DNA of 64,000 bases from Mycolicibacterium sp. P9-22 (GCF_008329585.1 NZ_NPKP01000015.1:1-64000), one strand, 5' to 3'; positions 8,092 to 17,929 are shown, counted from the first letter of the stretch. Translations and numbers: made by a program. Notes: generated from the letters alone by a model not told the origin.

Positions 8092-8994
8092 GTGCCGCTC
8101 AATACCGTCGCGCTCGAACTCGTCCCACCGAACGTGGAACGGGGGGCCCAGTACGCCGTGGACGAGGCGATCAAGGTCCGGGGACTGTCGCAGGAAACTG
8201 GTGTCGAGATCGGGCACATCATGATCCCCGGCATGATCGACGAGGACGACGACCGCCCGGTCGAGATGAAGCCCAAGATGGACGTGCTGGAGTACTGGTC
8301 GCTGATCCGGCCCGAACTGCCAGGATCCCGCGGGCTCTGCACCCAGGTCACCTCGTTCCTGGACGAAACGGCGCTGCGTGGCAGGCTCACCGAACTGAAC
8401 GCGGCGAACTTCGACGGCATCGCCTTCGTCGGGGTGCCCCGCACGCTGCGCGACGGTGAGGGCGGCGGTGTCGCCCCCACCGATGCCCTGTCGACCTTCG
8501 AGAGTCTGGTGCCCAACCGCGGGGTGATCCTGATCCCCACCCGTGACGGTGAGCAGGGCCGCTTCAACTTCAAATGCGACCAGGGCGCCACCTACGGGAT
8601 GACCCAGCTGCTGTACTCGGACGCCATCGTCGGATTCCTCACCGAATTCGCCCGGACCACCGAACACCGTCCGGAAATCCTGCTGTCCTTCGGTTTCGTG
8701 CCCAAGTTGGAATCCAAGACCGGGCTGATCAACTGGCTCATCCAGGATCCGGGCAACGCGGCGGTGGCCGCCGAACAGGAGTTCGTCAGCAGGCTCGCGC
8801 CGCTGGACCCGGACGCCAAGCGCCGCGAGATGCTGGATCTGTACAAGCGGGTCATCGACGGTGTCGGTGCGCTCGGCTTCCCGCTGAGCGTGCATTTCGA
8901 GGTGGCCTACGGCCCCTCCAAGCCCGCCTTCGACACCTTCGCCGCGATGCTCGACTACTGGGCGCCGGAGAGCTCCAGCTCGAACGCCGGATAG
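8092..8994 (+). CDS. Mycobacterial-type methylenetetrahydrofolate reductase
   Basis: A 300-residue protein whose N-terminus (NTVALELVPPNVE) and the segment MIPGMIDEDDDRPVEMKPKMD match the family I know as Rv2172c of M. tuberculosis, an unusual methylenetetrahydrofolate reductase-like protein smaller than classical MetF. The expected role is reduction of 5,10-methylene-THF to 5-methyl-THF for methionine synthesis. The GTG at 8092 follows a TTAGGGTGA ribosome-binding-like stretch; a GTG at 8083 is the alternative. The 3' end overlaps the next convergent gene by 40 bp. Confidence 0.75.
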   Translation: MPLNTVALELVPPNVERGAQYAVDEAIKVRGLSQETGVEIGHIMIPGMIDEDDDRPVEMKPKMDVLEYWSLIRPELPGSRGLCTQVTSFLDETALRGRLTELNAANFDGIAFVGVPRTLRDGEGGGVAPTDALSTFESLVPNRGVILIPTRDGEQGRFNFKCDQGATYGMTQLLYSDAIVGFLTEFARTTEHRPEILLSFGFVPKLESKTGLINWLIQDPGNAAVAAEQEFVSRLAPLDPDAKRREMLDLYKRVIDGVGALGFPLSVHFEVAYGPSKPAFDTFAAMLDYWAPESSSSNAG

Positions 8995-9404
8995 TCGTCC
9001 AGCATCCGGCGCAGCGCGGCCTCGAACTGCCACATCGAAGTGAGGTCGTGGTCCAGACGGCAGTCGACCGCGGCGGCCGACCCACTCGGTGGCGGCGCAT
9101 CGTGCACCCGGTCGGCGATCCGGTCGAACAGGGCGTGCGGCACCGCCAGGTAATGCCACGGCTCGCGGTGCGGGGCGGTCAGCATCGCCGCGTACAGCAG
9201 CCCGTGCTCGGTCGCCACGAGGTGGGTGGCGGTGACGGTCACCGGGGCATGCGCCTCGGTGCGAACCCATTCGGCGGCCGCCACCCGGCCGGCCAGCGCA
9301 TGCAGCCGGACGTCATCGGTGAGCAGCGCGGGGAAATCGGGCCGGCCGATCTGCGGACCGGTGTCGAGACAGTCGCGGAGCATGGCGCCGAAGTAGTCGT
9401 TCAT
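8955..9404 (-). CDS. Hypothetical protein of 149 residues
   Basis: The reading frame starts at an ATG (MNDYFGAML) with GGGAGG five bases upstream, which favours it over the GTG two codons earlier. The protein is acidic, has no signal peptide or membrane segment, and contains regular beta-strand-like stretches (APVTVTATHLVAT, WHYLAVP) and a C-terminal helix. I do not recognise a family. It overlaps the convergent MTHFR gene by 40 bp and is divergent from the helicase gene. Confidence 0.7.
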   Translation of the reverse strand: MNDYFGAMLRDCLDTGPQIGRPDFPALLTDDVRLHALAGRVAAAEWVRTEAHAPVTVTATHLVATEHGLLYAAMLTAPHREPWHYLAVPHALFDRIADRVHDAPPPSGSAAAVDCRLDHDLTSMWQFEAALRRMLDDYPAFELELSGAQ

Positions 9405-9471
9405 GGACACCTCCCAGACCTCGAGCCTGCACCCGGGCGGGGGTCACGGTCAACCGCCTATCCTGGCGCGA

Positions 9472-12400
9472 GTGTCTGCCCAGTCCGAGTCCATCCGCGC
9501 CCTGCGCGCCAAGCTGGACGATCTGACGTTCCGGGATGCCTCCCGGCTGGGGCGACGGCTCAAGGGGCTGCACGGTGAGCCGCCGGAATCGCTGATCAAG
9601 CAGTTCACCGCCGCCGAGGCGCTGGTGCTCACCAGGCAGGCCGCCGTCCCGGACATCACGTACCCGGACCTGCCGGTGACCGCCAGCCGTGCCGAGCTGG
9701 CCAAGGCCATCAGCGACAACCAGGTGGTGATCGTCGCCGGGGCCACCGGCTCGGGGAAGACCACCCAGCTGCCCAAGATCTGTCTGGAGCTGGGCCGCGG
9801 TATCCGCGGCACCATCGGGCACACCCAGCCGCGCCGGCTGGCCGCCCGCACGGTGGCCCAGCGCATCGCCGATGAGCTCGGCACCCCGCTCGGTGCCGCG
9901 GTCGGCTACACGGTCCGGTTCACCGATCAGGCCAGCGACTCCACCCTGATCAAACTGATGACCGACGGCATTCTGCTCGCCGAGATTCAGCGTGACCGCC
10001 GGCTGCTGCGCTATGACACCCTGATCCTCGACGAGGCGCACGAACGCAGCCTCAACATCGATTTCCTGCTCGGGTATCTGCGCGAGCTGTTACCGCGCCG
10101 CCCCGACCTCAAGGTGATCGTCACCTCGGCGACCATCGAGCCCGAACGCTTCGCCGAGCACTTCAACGGCGCTCCCATCGTGGAGGTGTCGGGGCGCACC
10201 TACCCGGTGGAGATCCGCTACCGGCCGCTGGAAGTGCCGGTACCCGCCGAGGAAGGCGATGATCCCGACGACCCGGATCACGAGATCGTCCGCACCCCGG
10301 TTGTTGGTCTTCGCGCAAGCGGCTCATCCGAAGTCCGCGACCCGACCGAGGCCATCGTCGACGCCATCGCCGAACTGGAGGCCGAGCCGCCCGGCGATGT
10401 GCTGGTGTTCCTGTCCGGGGAACGCGAGATCCGCGATACCGCGGATGCCCTGCGCGGCCTGGTGGATCAGGGCACCGAGGTGCTGCCGCTGTATGCCCGG
10501 CTGTCCACCGCCGAACAGCAGAAGGTCTTCACGACCAGCACCGCCCGCAGGCGAATCGTGTTGGCCACCAATGTCGCCGAGACCTCGCTGACGGTCCCGG
10601 GCATCCGCTACGTGGTCGACCCGGGTACCGCGCGGATCTCCCGCTACAGCAGGCGCACCAAGGTGCAGCGGCTGCCCATCGAACCCATCTCGCAGGCCTC
10701 GGCCGCGCAGCGGGCCGGCCGATCGGGCCGCACCGCCCCGGGCGTCTGCATCCGGCTGTACTCGGAGGACGATTTCGAATCCCGGCCCCGGTACACCGAT
10801 CCGGAGATCCTGCGCACCAACCTGGCCGCGGTCATCCTGCAGATGGCCGCGCTCAAACTCGGTGACATCGAGGACTTTCCGTTCCTGGACCCGCCCGACG
10901 CACGCAGCATCCGCGACGGTGTGCAGCTGCTGCAGGAGCTCGGCGCGTTCGACGGGACAGGCGCGCTCACCGAGGTGGGAACCCGGCTGGCCCGGCTGCC
11001 GCTGGATCCGCGCATCGGGCGGATGATCCTGGCCGCCGACACCGAGAACTGTGTGCGCGAGGTGCTGGTGCTGGCCGCTGCGCTGTCGATCCCGGACCCG
11101 CGGGAGCGCCCGGTGGACCGGGAGGAGGCGGCCCGGCAGAAGCACGCGCGGTTCGCCGACGAGCACTCCGACTTCGTGTCCTACCTGAACCTGTGGCGCT
11201 ACCTGGGTGAGCAACGGAAAGAGCGGTCCGGCAGCGCCTTCCGGCGGATGTGCCGCGACGAGTTCCTGCACTACCTGCGGATCCGGGAATGGCAAGACCT
11301 GGTGGGGCAGCTGCGCAGCATCGCCGGCGACCTGGGTATCCGGGAATCCGGCGAAGACGCCGACCCTGCCCGGGTACATGCCGCGCTGACCGCCGGACTA
11401 CTGTCCCATATCGGGTTGCGTGAGGGCGACACCCGCGATTACACCGGCGCCCGCAACACCAAATTCGTGCTGGCTCCGGGATCGGTGCTGTCCAAGAAGC
11501 CGCCGCGCTGGATCGTCGTCGCCGATCTGGTGGAGACCAGCAGGCTGTTCGGCCGCACCGCCGCCCGGGTCGACCCGGAATCCATCGAACGGGTGGCCGG
11601 GCATCTGGTGCAGCGCACCTACAGCGAGCCGCACTGGAATGCGCAGCGCGGGGCGGTGATGGCGTTCGAGCGGGTCACGCTGTACGGGCTGCCGCTGGTG
11701 CCGCGCCGGACCGTCGGCTACGCACAGGTCGACCCGGCGGTGTCCCGCGACCTGTTCATCCAGCATGCGCTGGTCGAGGGTGACTGGCAGACCCGGCACC
11801 ACTTCTTCCGGGACAACACCGCGTTGCGCGCCGAACTGGAGGAGATGGAGGAACGCGCCCGCCGGCGTGACCTGGTGATCGACGACCAGGAACTCTTCGC
11901 GCTCTACGATGCGCGCATTCCACCGGAAGCGGTGTCGGCCAGGCACTTCGACGCATGGTGGAAGAAGCAGCGGCACAAGACACCCGATCTGCTCACCTTC
12001 ACCCGCGCCGAACTGCTGCGCTCCGATGCAGCCGACGAACATCCGGACACCTGGCGCACCGAGGATCTGGCGCTGCCGCTCACCTACCGATTCGAGCCGG
12101 GTGCGGCCGACGACGGTGTGACGGTGCACATCCCGGTCGAGGTGCTGACCCGCATCGGAGGCGACGGGTTCGCCTGGCAGGTGCCGGCACTGCGGGAGGA
12201 ACTGGTGACCGCGCTGATCAAATCGCTGCCCAAGGAACTGCGCCGCAACTTCGTGCCCGCGCCGGACACCGCGCGGGCCATCCTCGATGACCTGAACCCG
12301 GGCACCGGGTCCCTGCTGACCGAGATGCAACGCGAATTGCGCAGGCGCAGCGGCGTGGTGGTGCCGATCGAGGCATTCGACCTGAGCAAGATCCCCGATC

Positions 12401-13395
12401 ACCTGCGGGTCACCTTCGCGGTGGAGACCGCCGACGGCACCGAGGTGGCGCGGGGCAAGGACCTTGCCGGGCTGCAGGACCGGCTGGCGGCACCGGTGCA
12501 GCGCGCGGTGGCTCAAGCCGTCGCCGGACAGTGGCAGCGCACCGGCCTGACGTCATGGCCGGACGATCTGGCCGAATTGCCGCGCACCGTCGAGCAACTC
12601 AGTGGCGGGCACACCGTCCGTGGCTTCCCGGCCTTCGTCGACACCGGTACCCGGGTGGATGTGCAGGTGTTCGCCACCAAGGCCGAACAGACCGCGAGGA
12701 TGAGGCCCGGTCTGCGCCGGTTGCTGCGGCTGACGGCGCCGTCGCCGGTCAAGGCGGTGGAACGCGGACTCGACACGCGGGCCAGGCTCACCCTGAACGC
12801 GAACCCGGATGGCTCGCTGACCGCGTTGCTGGAGGATTGCGCCGACGCCGCGGTCGATGCGCTGGCCCGGGAAACGGTCTGGACGAAAGCCGATTTCGAT
12901 GCCCTGGCGGCCAGGGTGGGCAAGGGACTGGCGGCCACGACCGCCGATATCGCCGAGCGGGTCGGCAAGGTGCTGGCCGCTGCCCACGAGGCGCAGGTGG
13001 CGCTTCCGGACCGCCCGCCCGCTGCTCAGGCCGACGCCGTCGCCGATATCAGGGCTCAGCTGGATCGGTTGCTGCCCAAGGGTTTCGTCACCATCGTCGG
13101 TGCCACGCGGCTGGCCGATCTGACCCGCTACCTGTTGGCGATCGGCCGGCGGCTGGAGCGGCTGCCGCACGCCCCCGGCGCCGACCGGGAGAGGATGGAC
13201 CGGGTGCACGCCGTGGAGGACGCCTATGACGACCTGCTGCGCACGCTGTCCCCGGCTCGTGCCTCCGGCGTCGATGTCGCCGATATCGGCTGGCAGATAG
13301 AGGAATTGCGGGTCAGTCTGTGGGCTCAGCAGCTGGGCACCCCGCGCCCGGTCAGTGAACAGCGCATCCACAAGGCCATCGCGGCGATCAAGTAG
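9472..13395 (+). CDS. hrpA: ATP-dependent RNA helicase HrpA
   Basis: A 1307-residue DEAH-box helicase, the full length for HrpA. Walker A GATGSGKTTQ is at about 90-99, the DEAH motif in LDEAHERS at about 186-193, motif III is SATIEPERF, and motif VI is QRAGRSGR. The C-terminal region carries the HrpA-specific domain (HFDAWWKK, LPKELRRNF). It is a cytoplasmic enzyme that unwinds RNA structures and in other bacteria acts on stalled ribosomes and mRNA processing. The GTG start gives MSAQSESIRALRAKLDDL, the conserved beginning. It abuts the convergent DUF4383 gene with no gap. Confidence 0.95.
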   Translation: MSAQSESIRALRAKLDDLTFRDASRLGRRLKGLHGEPPESLIKQFTAAEALVLTRQAAVPDITYPDLPVTASRAELAKAISDNQVVIVAGATGSGKTTQLPKICLELGRGIRGTIGHTQPRRLAARTVAQRIADELGTPLGAAVGYTVRFTDQASDSTLIKLMTDGILLAEIQRDRRLLRYDTLILDEAHERSLNIDFLLGYLRELLPRRPDLKVIVTSATIEPERFAEHFNGAPIVEVSGRTYPVEIRYRPLEVPVPAEEGDDPDDPDHEIVRTPVVGLRASGSSEVRDPTEAIVDAIAELEAEPPGDVLVFLSGEREIRDTADALRGLVDQGTEVLPLYARLSTAEQQKVFTTSTARRRIVLATNVAETSLTVPGIRYVVDPGTARISRYSRRTKVQRLPIEPISQASAAQRAGRSGRTAPGVCIRLYSEDDFESRPRYTDPEILRTNLAAVILQMAALKLGDIEDFPFLDPPDARSIRDGVQLLQELGAFDGTGALTEVGTRLARLPLDPRIGRMILAADTENCVREVLVLAAALSIPDPRERPVDREEAARQKHARFADEHSDFVSYLNLWRYLGEQRKERSGSAFRRMCRDEFLHYLRIREWQDLVGQLRSIAGDLGIRESGEDADPARVHAALTAGLLSHIGLREGDTRDYTGARNTKFVLAPGSVLSKKPPRWIVVADLVETSRLFGRTAARVDPESIERVAGHLVQRTYSEPHWNAQRGAVMAFERVTLYGLPLVPRRTVGYAQVDPAVSRDLFIQHALVEGDWQTRHHFFRDNTALRAELEEMEERARRRDLVIDDQELFALYDARIPPEAVSARHFDAWWKKQRHKTPDLLTFTRAELLRSDAADEHPDTWRTEDLALPLTYRFEPGAADDGVTVHIPVEVLTRIGGDGFAWQVPALREELVTALIKSLPKELRRNFVPAPDTARAILDDLNPGTGSLLTEMQRELRRRSGVVVPIEAFDLSKIPDHLRVTFAVETADGTEVARGKDLAGLQDRLAAPVQRAVAQAVAGQWQRTGLTSWPDDLAELPRTVEQLSGGHTVRGFPAFVDTGTRVDVQVFATKAEQTARMRPGLRRLLRLTAPSPVKAVERGLDTRARLTLNANPDGSLTALLEDCADAAVDALARETVWTKADFDALAARVGKGLAATTADIAERVGKVLAAAHEAQVALPDRPPAAQADAVADIRAQLDRLLPKGFVTIVGATRLADLTRYLLAIGRRLERLPHAPGADRERMDRVHAVEDAYDDLLRTLSPARASGVDVADIGWQIEELRVSLWAQQLGTPRPVSEQRIHKAIAAIK

Positions 13396-13815
13396 TCACC
13401 GGATGCCGCGGTCGATGCGGATCTGCACCCCGGCGATCGCCGCCATGACGGTGGCGGTGACCAGGTGCACGACGGCGTCGGTGATGTTGTTCGGGAAGGT
13501 GAACACGTAGGCCACCTGGTGGGAGAAGAAGGCCCAGATCCCCGGCAGGGCACCGGCGACGGCGGCGGCCAGCAGGTAGAGCACCGCCCAGGAGTTGCGC
13601 AGGCAGAAGAACAGCCCGGGTCCGAACAGGGCGAGCCCGGCCACCGCGTGCCAGCCGTTGTAGTCCATGCCCAGGATCTGCACGGTCGGGGCGTCGGGTC
13701 CGGTGGCGAAACTGGGTTCGAGGATGAATCCGACAATCGCCTGGATCACGTGCAGTACCGAAATGATGAGCAGGCCGTACTGGGCGAAGGTCCAGGCCCG
13801 GCGCGTCGCGATCAT
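13396..13815 (-). CDS. DUF4383 four-helix membrane protein
   Basis: A 139-residue protein with four predicted membrane helices (about 10-30, 52-70, 74-95 and 108-128). The family signature is a GMDYNGWHAVAGL-type segment after the first loop, with FFSHQVAYVF-like and NNITDAVVHL stretches; this fits the DUF4383 family common in Actinobacteria. Function is unknown. The start is ATG with AGGGGG seven bases upstream; that ribosome site lies in the loop of an inverted repeat described separately. Confidence 0.82.
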   Translation of the reverse strand: MIATRRAWTFAQYGLLIISVLHVIQAIVGFILEPSFATGPDAPTVQILGMDYNGWHAVAGLALFGPGLFFCLRNSWAVLYLLAAAVAGALPGIWAFFSHQVAYVFTFPNNITDAVVHLVTATVMAAIAGVQIRIDRGIR

Positions 13816-13816
13816 G

Positions 13817-13833
13817 TACTACCCCCTGTAGTA
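13817..13833. promoter_or_regulatory. Inverted repeat around the DUF4383 ribosome-binding site
   Basis: TACTAC and GTAGTA form a perfect 6-bp inverted repeat with a 5-bp centre. Read on the minus strand, the centre is AGGGG, the Shine-Dalgarno element of the DUF4383 gene, so the mRNA could form a short hairpin presenting that element, or the DNA could be an operator. Six base pairs is weak evidence. Confidence 0.3.
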
Positions 13834-13901
13834 GATCCGTGCTCTGACGGTACGACGGTGAAGTGCCTGGGTCAATGGCCGGCGCCGGATACCGTGGCGT
13901 G

Positions 13902-14999
13902 GTGCAGCGTGTTGTCATCGCCGGCCTCGGCGACACCGGAGTCCTGACCGCGCTCAAGCTGGCCAAGCGCTTCGAGGTCACCGGTATCTCCGCCAAACCC
14001 GGCCTGCTCAGCGGACAGGAACTAGGCGTGCGGGTGGCCCGCCCGCACGAATGGGCGCGCGACTACTGGACCGGATTCGACCGGTTCCGCGGACTGGACC
14101 GGGTGACGACCCTGCACGGCACATTGACCGGGCTCGACCTCGCCGCCCGTGCCGTCAGCGTCGACTGCGCCGGCACGGTCCAACAGGTTCCCTACGACAT
14201 CCTGGTCATCTCCACCGGTGTCACCAACGGCTTCTGGCGCCGGCCGGATCTGCAGTCCGCCGCGGAGATCGATGCGGAACTGCAGGGGGTGCACCGCCGG
14301 CTGGCCGGTGCGAACTCCATCGCGGTGATCGGGGGAGGCGCCGCGGCGGTGAGTGCGGCGGCCAATCTGGCGGCCGCACTGCCGGGCACCGAGATCGGTC
14401 TGTATTACCCGGGTCAGCACGCTCTGCCACAGCATCATCGACGCGTGTGGCACAGGATCGAGGGCCGGCTGACCGCGGTGGGCGTGCGACTGCATCCCGG
14501 ACACCGGGCCGTCGTTCCCGACTCGCACGACGACATCACCAGTGCGCCGGTGCACTGGATGACCGGTCAGCCCGCGGTCACCGCCGACGCGGTGCTATGG
14601 GCGATCGGCAGGGTGCGCCCGAACACCGGCTGGCTGCCCGCAACACTGCTCGACGACGCCGGGTTCGTCCGTGTCACGCCGCAACTGCAGATTCCCGGCC
14701 ATCCCGAGGTCTTCGCGATCGGCGATGTCGCCGCCACCGATCCGTTGCGCGCCTCGGCCCGCAGCCGCGCCGACGCCCTGCTCGCCCGCAACATCGCCGC
14801 CCACGCCGCGGGCAAGCCGATGCGCGCCTACCACCCGCCGAAGGCCCGCTGGGGATCGGTGCTCGGCGCCCAGGCCGACGGGCTTGAGGTGTTCGCGCCG
14901 TCCGGTCAGGCGATCCGGTTCCCGGCCTGGTCGGTGCGCAACGTCCTGCAGCCCTGGATCGTCAGGCGGGGGATATACCGAGGCGTGCGGTCAGACTGA
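13902..14999 (+). CDS. FAD-dependent pyridine nucleotide-disulfide oxidoreductase family protein
   Basis: A 365-residue flavoprotein resembling type II NADH dehydrogenases and AIF-like reductases. The first Rossmann loop is diverged (GLGDTG). The second, GGGAAAVSAA at about 143, is the NAD(P)H site, and FAIGDVAATD near residue 270 is the FAD-contacting C-terminal motif. No membrane-anchoring tail is seen. The chosen GTG gives MQRVVIAGLG; an ATG nine codons earlier (13875) is possible. The substrate is unknown. The end overlaps the convergent FMN reductase by 38 bp. Confidence 0.8.
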   Translation: MQRVVIAGLGDTGVLTALKLAKRFEVTGISAKPGLLSGQELGVRVARPHEWARDYWTGFDRFRGLDRVTTLHGTLTGLDLAARAVSVDCAGTVQQVPYDILVISTGVTNGFWRRPDLQSAAEIDAELQGVHRRLAGANSIAVIGGGAAAVSAAANLAAALPGTEIGLYYPGQHALPQHHRRVWHRIEGRLTAVGVRLHPGHRAVVPDSHDDITSAPVHWMTGQPAVTADAVLWAIGRVRPNTGWLPATLLDDAGFVRVTPQLQIPGHPEVFAIGDVAATDPLRASARSRADALLARNIAAHAAGKPMRAYHPPKARWGSVLGAQADGLEVFAPSGQAIRFPAWSVRNVLQPWIVRRGIYRGVRSD

Positions 15000-15519
15000 T
15001 CAACTGATCCAGCAGCGTGTCGAGTTCACCCGCGCGGCGCTCCTGCGGGGTGAAGCCGTCATCGCCGAACTCCTGGAACAGCGACAGCGCGACCTGGGCC
15101 CGGACATCGAACATCTGAAAGTTCGCCACGATCTGACGCCACTGTTCCACCGCGCGCACACCGCCGTCCGCCCCGTAGGACACGAACCCGACCGCCTTGC
15201 CCGACCATTCGGGCCCCAGGCTGTCGACCGCATTCTTCAGCGCACCGGGTACGCCGTGGTTGTACTCGGGAGTGACGAACACGAAACCCTCACAGGCATC
15301 GATCGCCTGACTCCACCGCCGCACGTTCTCCGAGTCGTACTGCCGGTTCGCCGCCGCCGGCGGCACCGGCGCCGTCAGCAGCGGCACGTCGAACTCCTTG
15401 AGGTCGATGACCGCGAACTCGGTGGCGTCCCGACGTGCCGCCTGTTCGGCGACCCACTGCGCGACGGCGGCGCCGGCGCGGCCCTCCCGTATCGATCCGA
15501 TGATGATGCCGATGGTCAT
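14962..15519 (-). CDS. NADPH-dependent FMN reductase-like flavoprotein
   Basis: A 185-residue flavodoxin-like protein. GSIREGRAG at about 8-16 binds the FMN phosphate, and TPEYNHGVPGALKNAVD in the middle is the hallmark of the FMN_red/azoreductase family. Such proteins reduce flavins, quinones or azo compounds with NADPH. The start is supported by GAAGGGAGA about nine bases upstream. It is divergent from the CoA-transferase gene. Confidence 0.9.
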   Translation of the reverse strand: MTIGIIIGSIREGRAGAAVAQWVAEQAARRDATEFAVIDLKEFDVPLLTAPVPPAAANRQYDSENVRRWSQAIDACEGFVFVTPEYNHGVPGALKNAVDSLGPEWSGKAVGFVSYGADGGVRAVEQWRQIVANFQMFDVRAQVALSLFQEFGDDGFTPQERRAGELDTLLDQLISLTARLGISPA

Positions 15520-15621
15520 ATTCGCAATCTCCCTTCGGGTAGCTGCATCGCCTGCCAACGGCCCCAGTCTTCCCGAATCGCCCCGATCCCTTACCGTCGC
15601 CGATACGGTACGGTCGCCGGT

Positions 15622-16845
15622 ATGAGCAAGGTCATGGAGGGCGTCCGCGTCCTTGAGGTCGCACAGTTCACCTTCGTCCCGGCGGCCGGCGCCATCCTCG
15701 CCGACTGGGGTGCCGATGTCATCAAGGTCGAGCATCCGGTGCGCGGTGACACCCAGCGCGGTTTCATCAACATGGGCGGGTTCGCGCTCGACCCCAACCG
15801 GCATCCGCTCATCGAGCACCCCAACCGCGGTAAGCGCAGCGTCGGCATCGACGTCTCCACCCCGGGCGGTCAGGAGGTGCTCTACGAGATCGCCAAGACC
15901 GCCGATGTCTTTCTGACCAACTACATGCCCGCCCAGCGGCAGAAGAACAAATTCGATGTCGAACACATCAGGGCGGTCAACCCCGACATCATCTACGCCC
16001 GCGGCAGCGCCTACGGCGACAAGGGCGCCGAACGCGACACCGGTGGTTTCGACGGCACCGCATTCTGGACCCGCAGCGGTGTCGGGCACGCGCTGACCCC
16101 CGAGGAACTCGGCGGTGCACTGTCACAGGGCATCCCGGCGTTCGGCGACTCGATCGGCGGGATGAACATCGCCGGCGGCATCTCCGCGGCGCTGTTCCAT
16201 CGTGAGCGCACCGGTGAGACCTCGGAGATCGACGTTTCCCTGCTGAGCACCGCGTGGTGGGCGGCCGGCGCCAGCGTGACCCAGGGTATGGAGACCGGCG
16301 AGACCATGCGCTCGGTGATGCCGAATTCCGTTGGCCCGACCGTGAATCCGTTCCTGGGCAACTACCTGACCTCCGACGGCGGCACCATCAACCTGTGCAT
16401 CGTCAGCCCGACCGGGTATATCCGCGACGCCTTCGAGCATCTCGGCCTCCCCGAACTGGCCGACGACCCGCGCTTCTCCGACGTGCTGCCGCTGATCGAA
16501 AACGCCGCGGCCGCCGTCGAACTGATCACCGAATCCATCCGCAGCAAACCCTTCGAGTACTGGCGCACCCACCTCAAGACCATGAAGGGTCAGTGGGCAC
16601 CGTTCCAGAGCCTGGTGGACCTCGGCTCAGATGAGCAGGCGCTGGCCAACGACATGGTCGCCGAGGTCGAAGGCTCCGACGGCAAACCGTTCAAGGTGGT
16701 GCGCGGCCCCGTGCAGTTCAACCACGAACCGCTGCACACCACCCGCGCGCCGCAGGCCTCCGAACACACCGAGCTGGTGCTGATGGAGATCGGTCTGGAC
16801 TGGGATCGCATCGAGGAGTTGAAGGACGCCGGCGCGATAGCCTGA
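15622..16845 (+). CDS. CaiB/BaiF family CoA-transferase
   Basis: A 407-residue family III CoA-transferase. The N-terminal LEVAQFTFVPAAGAILADWGAD region and VIKVEHP are typical, as are NRGKRSVGID and the catalytic-aspartate region near FDGTAFWTRSG. The enzyme moves CoA between carboxylic acids, possibly of a fatty, steroid or aromatic type. The ATG start (MSKVMEGVRVLEV) matches the family; the frame extends upstream only as an overlap with the FMN reductase. A histidine kinase gene begins 4 bp after its stop. Confidence 0.88.
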   Translation: MSKVMEGVRVLEVAQFTFVPAAGAILADWGADVIKVEHPVRGDTQRGFINMGGFALDPNRHPLIEHPNRGKRSVGIDVSTPGGQEVLYEIAKTADVFLTNYMPAQRQKNKFDVEHIRAVNPDIIYARGSAYGDKGAERDTGGFDGTAFWTRSGVGHALTPEELGGALSQGIPAFGDSIGGMNIAGGISAALFHRERTGETSEIDVSLLSTAWWAAGASVTQGMETGETMRSVMPNSVGPTVNPFLGNYLTSDGGTINLCIVSPTGYIRDAFEHLGLPELADDPRFSDVLPLIENAAAAVELITESIRSKPFEYWRTHLKTMKGQWAPFQSLVDLGSDEQALANDMVAEVEGSDGKPFKVVRGPVQFNHEPLHTTRAPQASEHTELVLMEIGLDWDRIEELKDAGAIA

Positions 16846-16849
16846 GCAT

Positions 16850-17929
16850 GTGCACGCACTCCTGCTCCGGAGCGCGCCGCTGCTGTTGACGCCGCTGCTC
16901 CTGGCGGTGAGTACGTTCCCCGGCGAGTTCCGGGTGCCAGCCGGCTACTGGGTACTGGCCTGCACAGCGGCGCTCGTGTTCCTCTTCGGCGGGCGACGGC
17001 CGTTTCCGGTGTCGCTGGCGCTGTCCGCGCTCGCCGTGCCGATGTTCGCGGCCCAGGCCTGGGGACTGTCCGGTCTGGTGCCCTATCTCGGTGCGGTGGC
17101 CCTGGCCGAGCTGGCAGCACGCACCGACCGGGACCGGGTCATCGCCGTCGCGGCCATCGGCTGGCTGCTCGCCCTGGTGCTGGGGGTGCAGCTCGACGAT
17201 CACGCCCCGCGGTGGACCGCCACCGATATCACCACCGTGGTGGCGGCGTTCGGGCTGCCGCTGCTGCTCGGCCTCTACCTGCGCGGCCAGCGACAATTGC
17301 GGACCCTGGCCGAATCGGAGGTCCGCGCCCAGGAACGGGGCGCCATGGCGCGTGAGTTGCACGACCTCGTCGCCCATCACATGGCATCCATCGCGCTGCG
17401 CACCGCTGTCGCCGAACATGTGATCGGTGCGGCGGACCCGCGGATCACCGAGGTGCTCGACGATGTGCACCGCACCGCGGCCGACGGGCTGGCCGATATC
17501 CGGCGCTGGCAGGCCGCACTGCGGGACCCGGCCCTGCATGAGGTGGCCATGGTGGAACCCGAGGCGCTGTGGGACGAGATCGACGCGGCCGTGCAACGAA
17601 CCCGCGCGGCGGGTTTCACCGTGAACGCGGCGATCGAGCGGGGGATCACCGGACTGGACGCGATGGCGCGGCTGACCCTGCTGCGGGTGACCCAGGAGGC
17701 GCTCACCAATGTGATGAAGCATGCGGACCCGGGCGGTCCGGTCGAAGTGTCCGTCGGGCGCCACGATGGCGGTGTCCAGATCCGCGTCACCAGTGTCGGG
17801 GCCGGCGAACAGCCGGGTGGCCTCGGCATCATCGGCATGTCGGAGCGGATGCAACTCTGCGGGGGCACGTTCACCGCCGGGCGCAGCGATCAGGGATGGC
17901 AGGTACGGGCATGGCTACCCGCGTCCTGA
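16850..17929 (+). CDS. Two-component sensor histidine kinase (HisKA_3 / NarL-partner type)
   Basis: A 359-residue membrane kinase. About five hydrophobic segments fill residues 1-145, giving a membrane sensor without a large outer loop. ARELHDLVAHH near 165 contains the phosphorylated histidine of the HisKA_3 class. QEALTNVMKHA is the N box, and GLGIIGMSERM forms the G box of the ATPase domain. It starts with GTG and overlaps the response regulator by 19 bp, so the two form a signalling pair. The signal is unknown; the neighbouring multicopper oxidase is convergent, so a copper link is not implied. Confidence 0.9.
   Translation: MHALLLRSAPLLLTPLLLAVSTFPGEFRVPAGYWVLACTAALVFLFGGRRPFPVSLALSALAVPMFAAQAWGLSGLVPYLGAVALAELAARTDRDRVIAVAAIGWLLALVLGVQLDDHAPRWTATDITTVVAAFGLPLLLGLYLRGQRQLRTLAESEVRAQERGAMARELHDLVAHHMASIALRTAVAEHVIGAADPRITEVLDDVHRTAADGLADIRRWQAALRDPALHEVAMVEPEALWDEIDAAVQRTRAAGFTVNAAIERGITGLDAMARLTLLRVTQEALTNVMKHADPGGPVEVSVGRHDGGVQIRVTSVGAGEQPGGLGIIGMSERMQLCGGTFTAGRSDQGWQVRAWLPAS

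Noticed and set aside
12553..13371. Long minus-strand open frames inside hrpA, and similar ones inside mmsA (plus strand) and car (minus strand)
   Set aside because: They lie opposite genes with clear motifs and result from high GC content; their translations are low-complexity and carry no recognisable domain.
15593..15620. ACCGT...ACGGT words between the FMN reductase and the CoA-transferase
   Set aside because: Arms are only five bases and several overlapping pairings are possible, so it is likely chance in GC-rich DNA.
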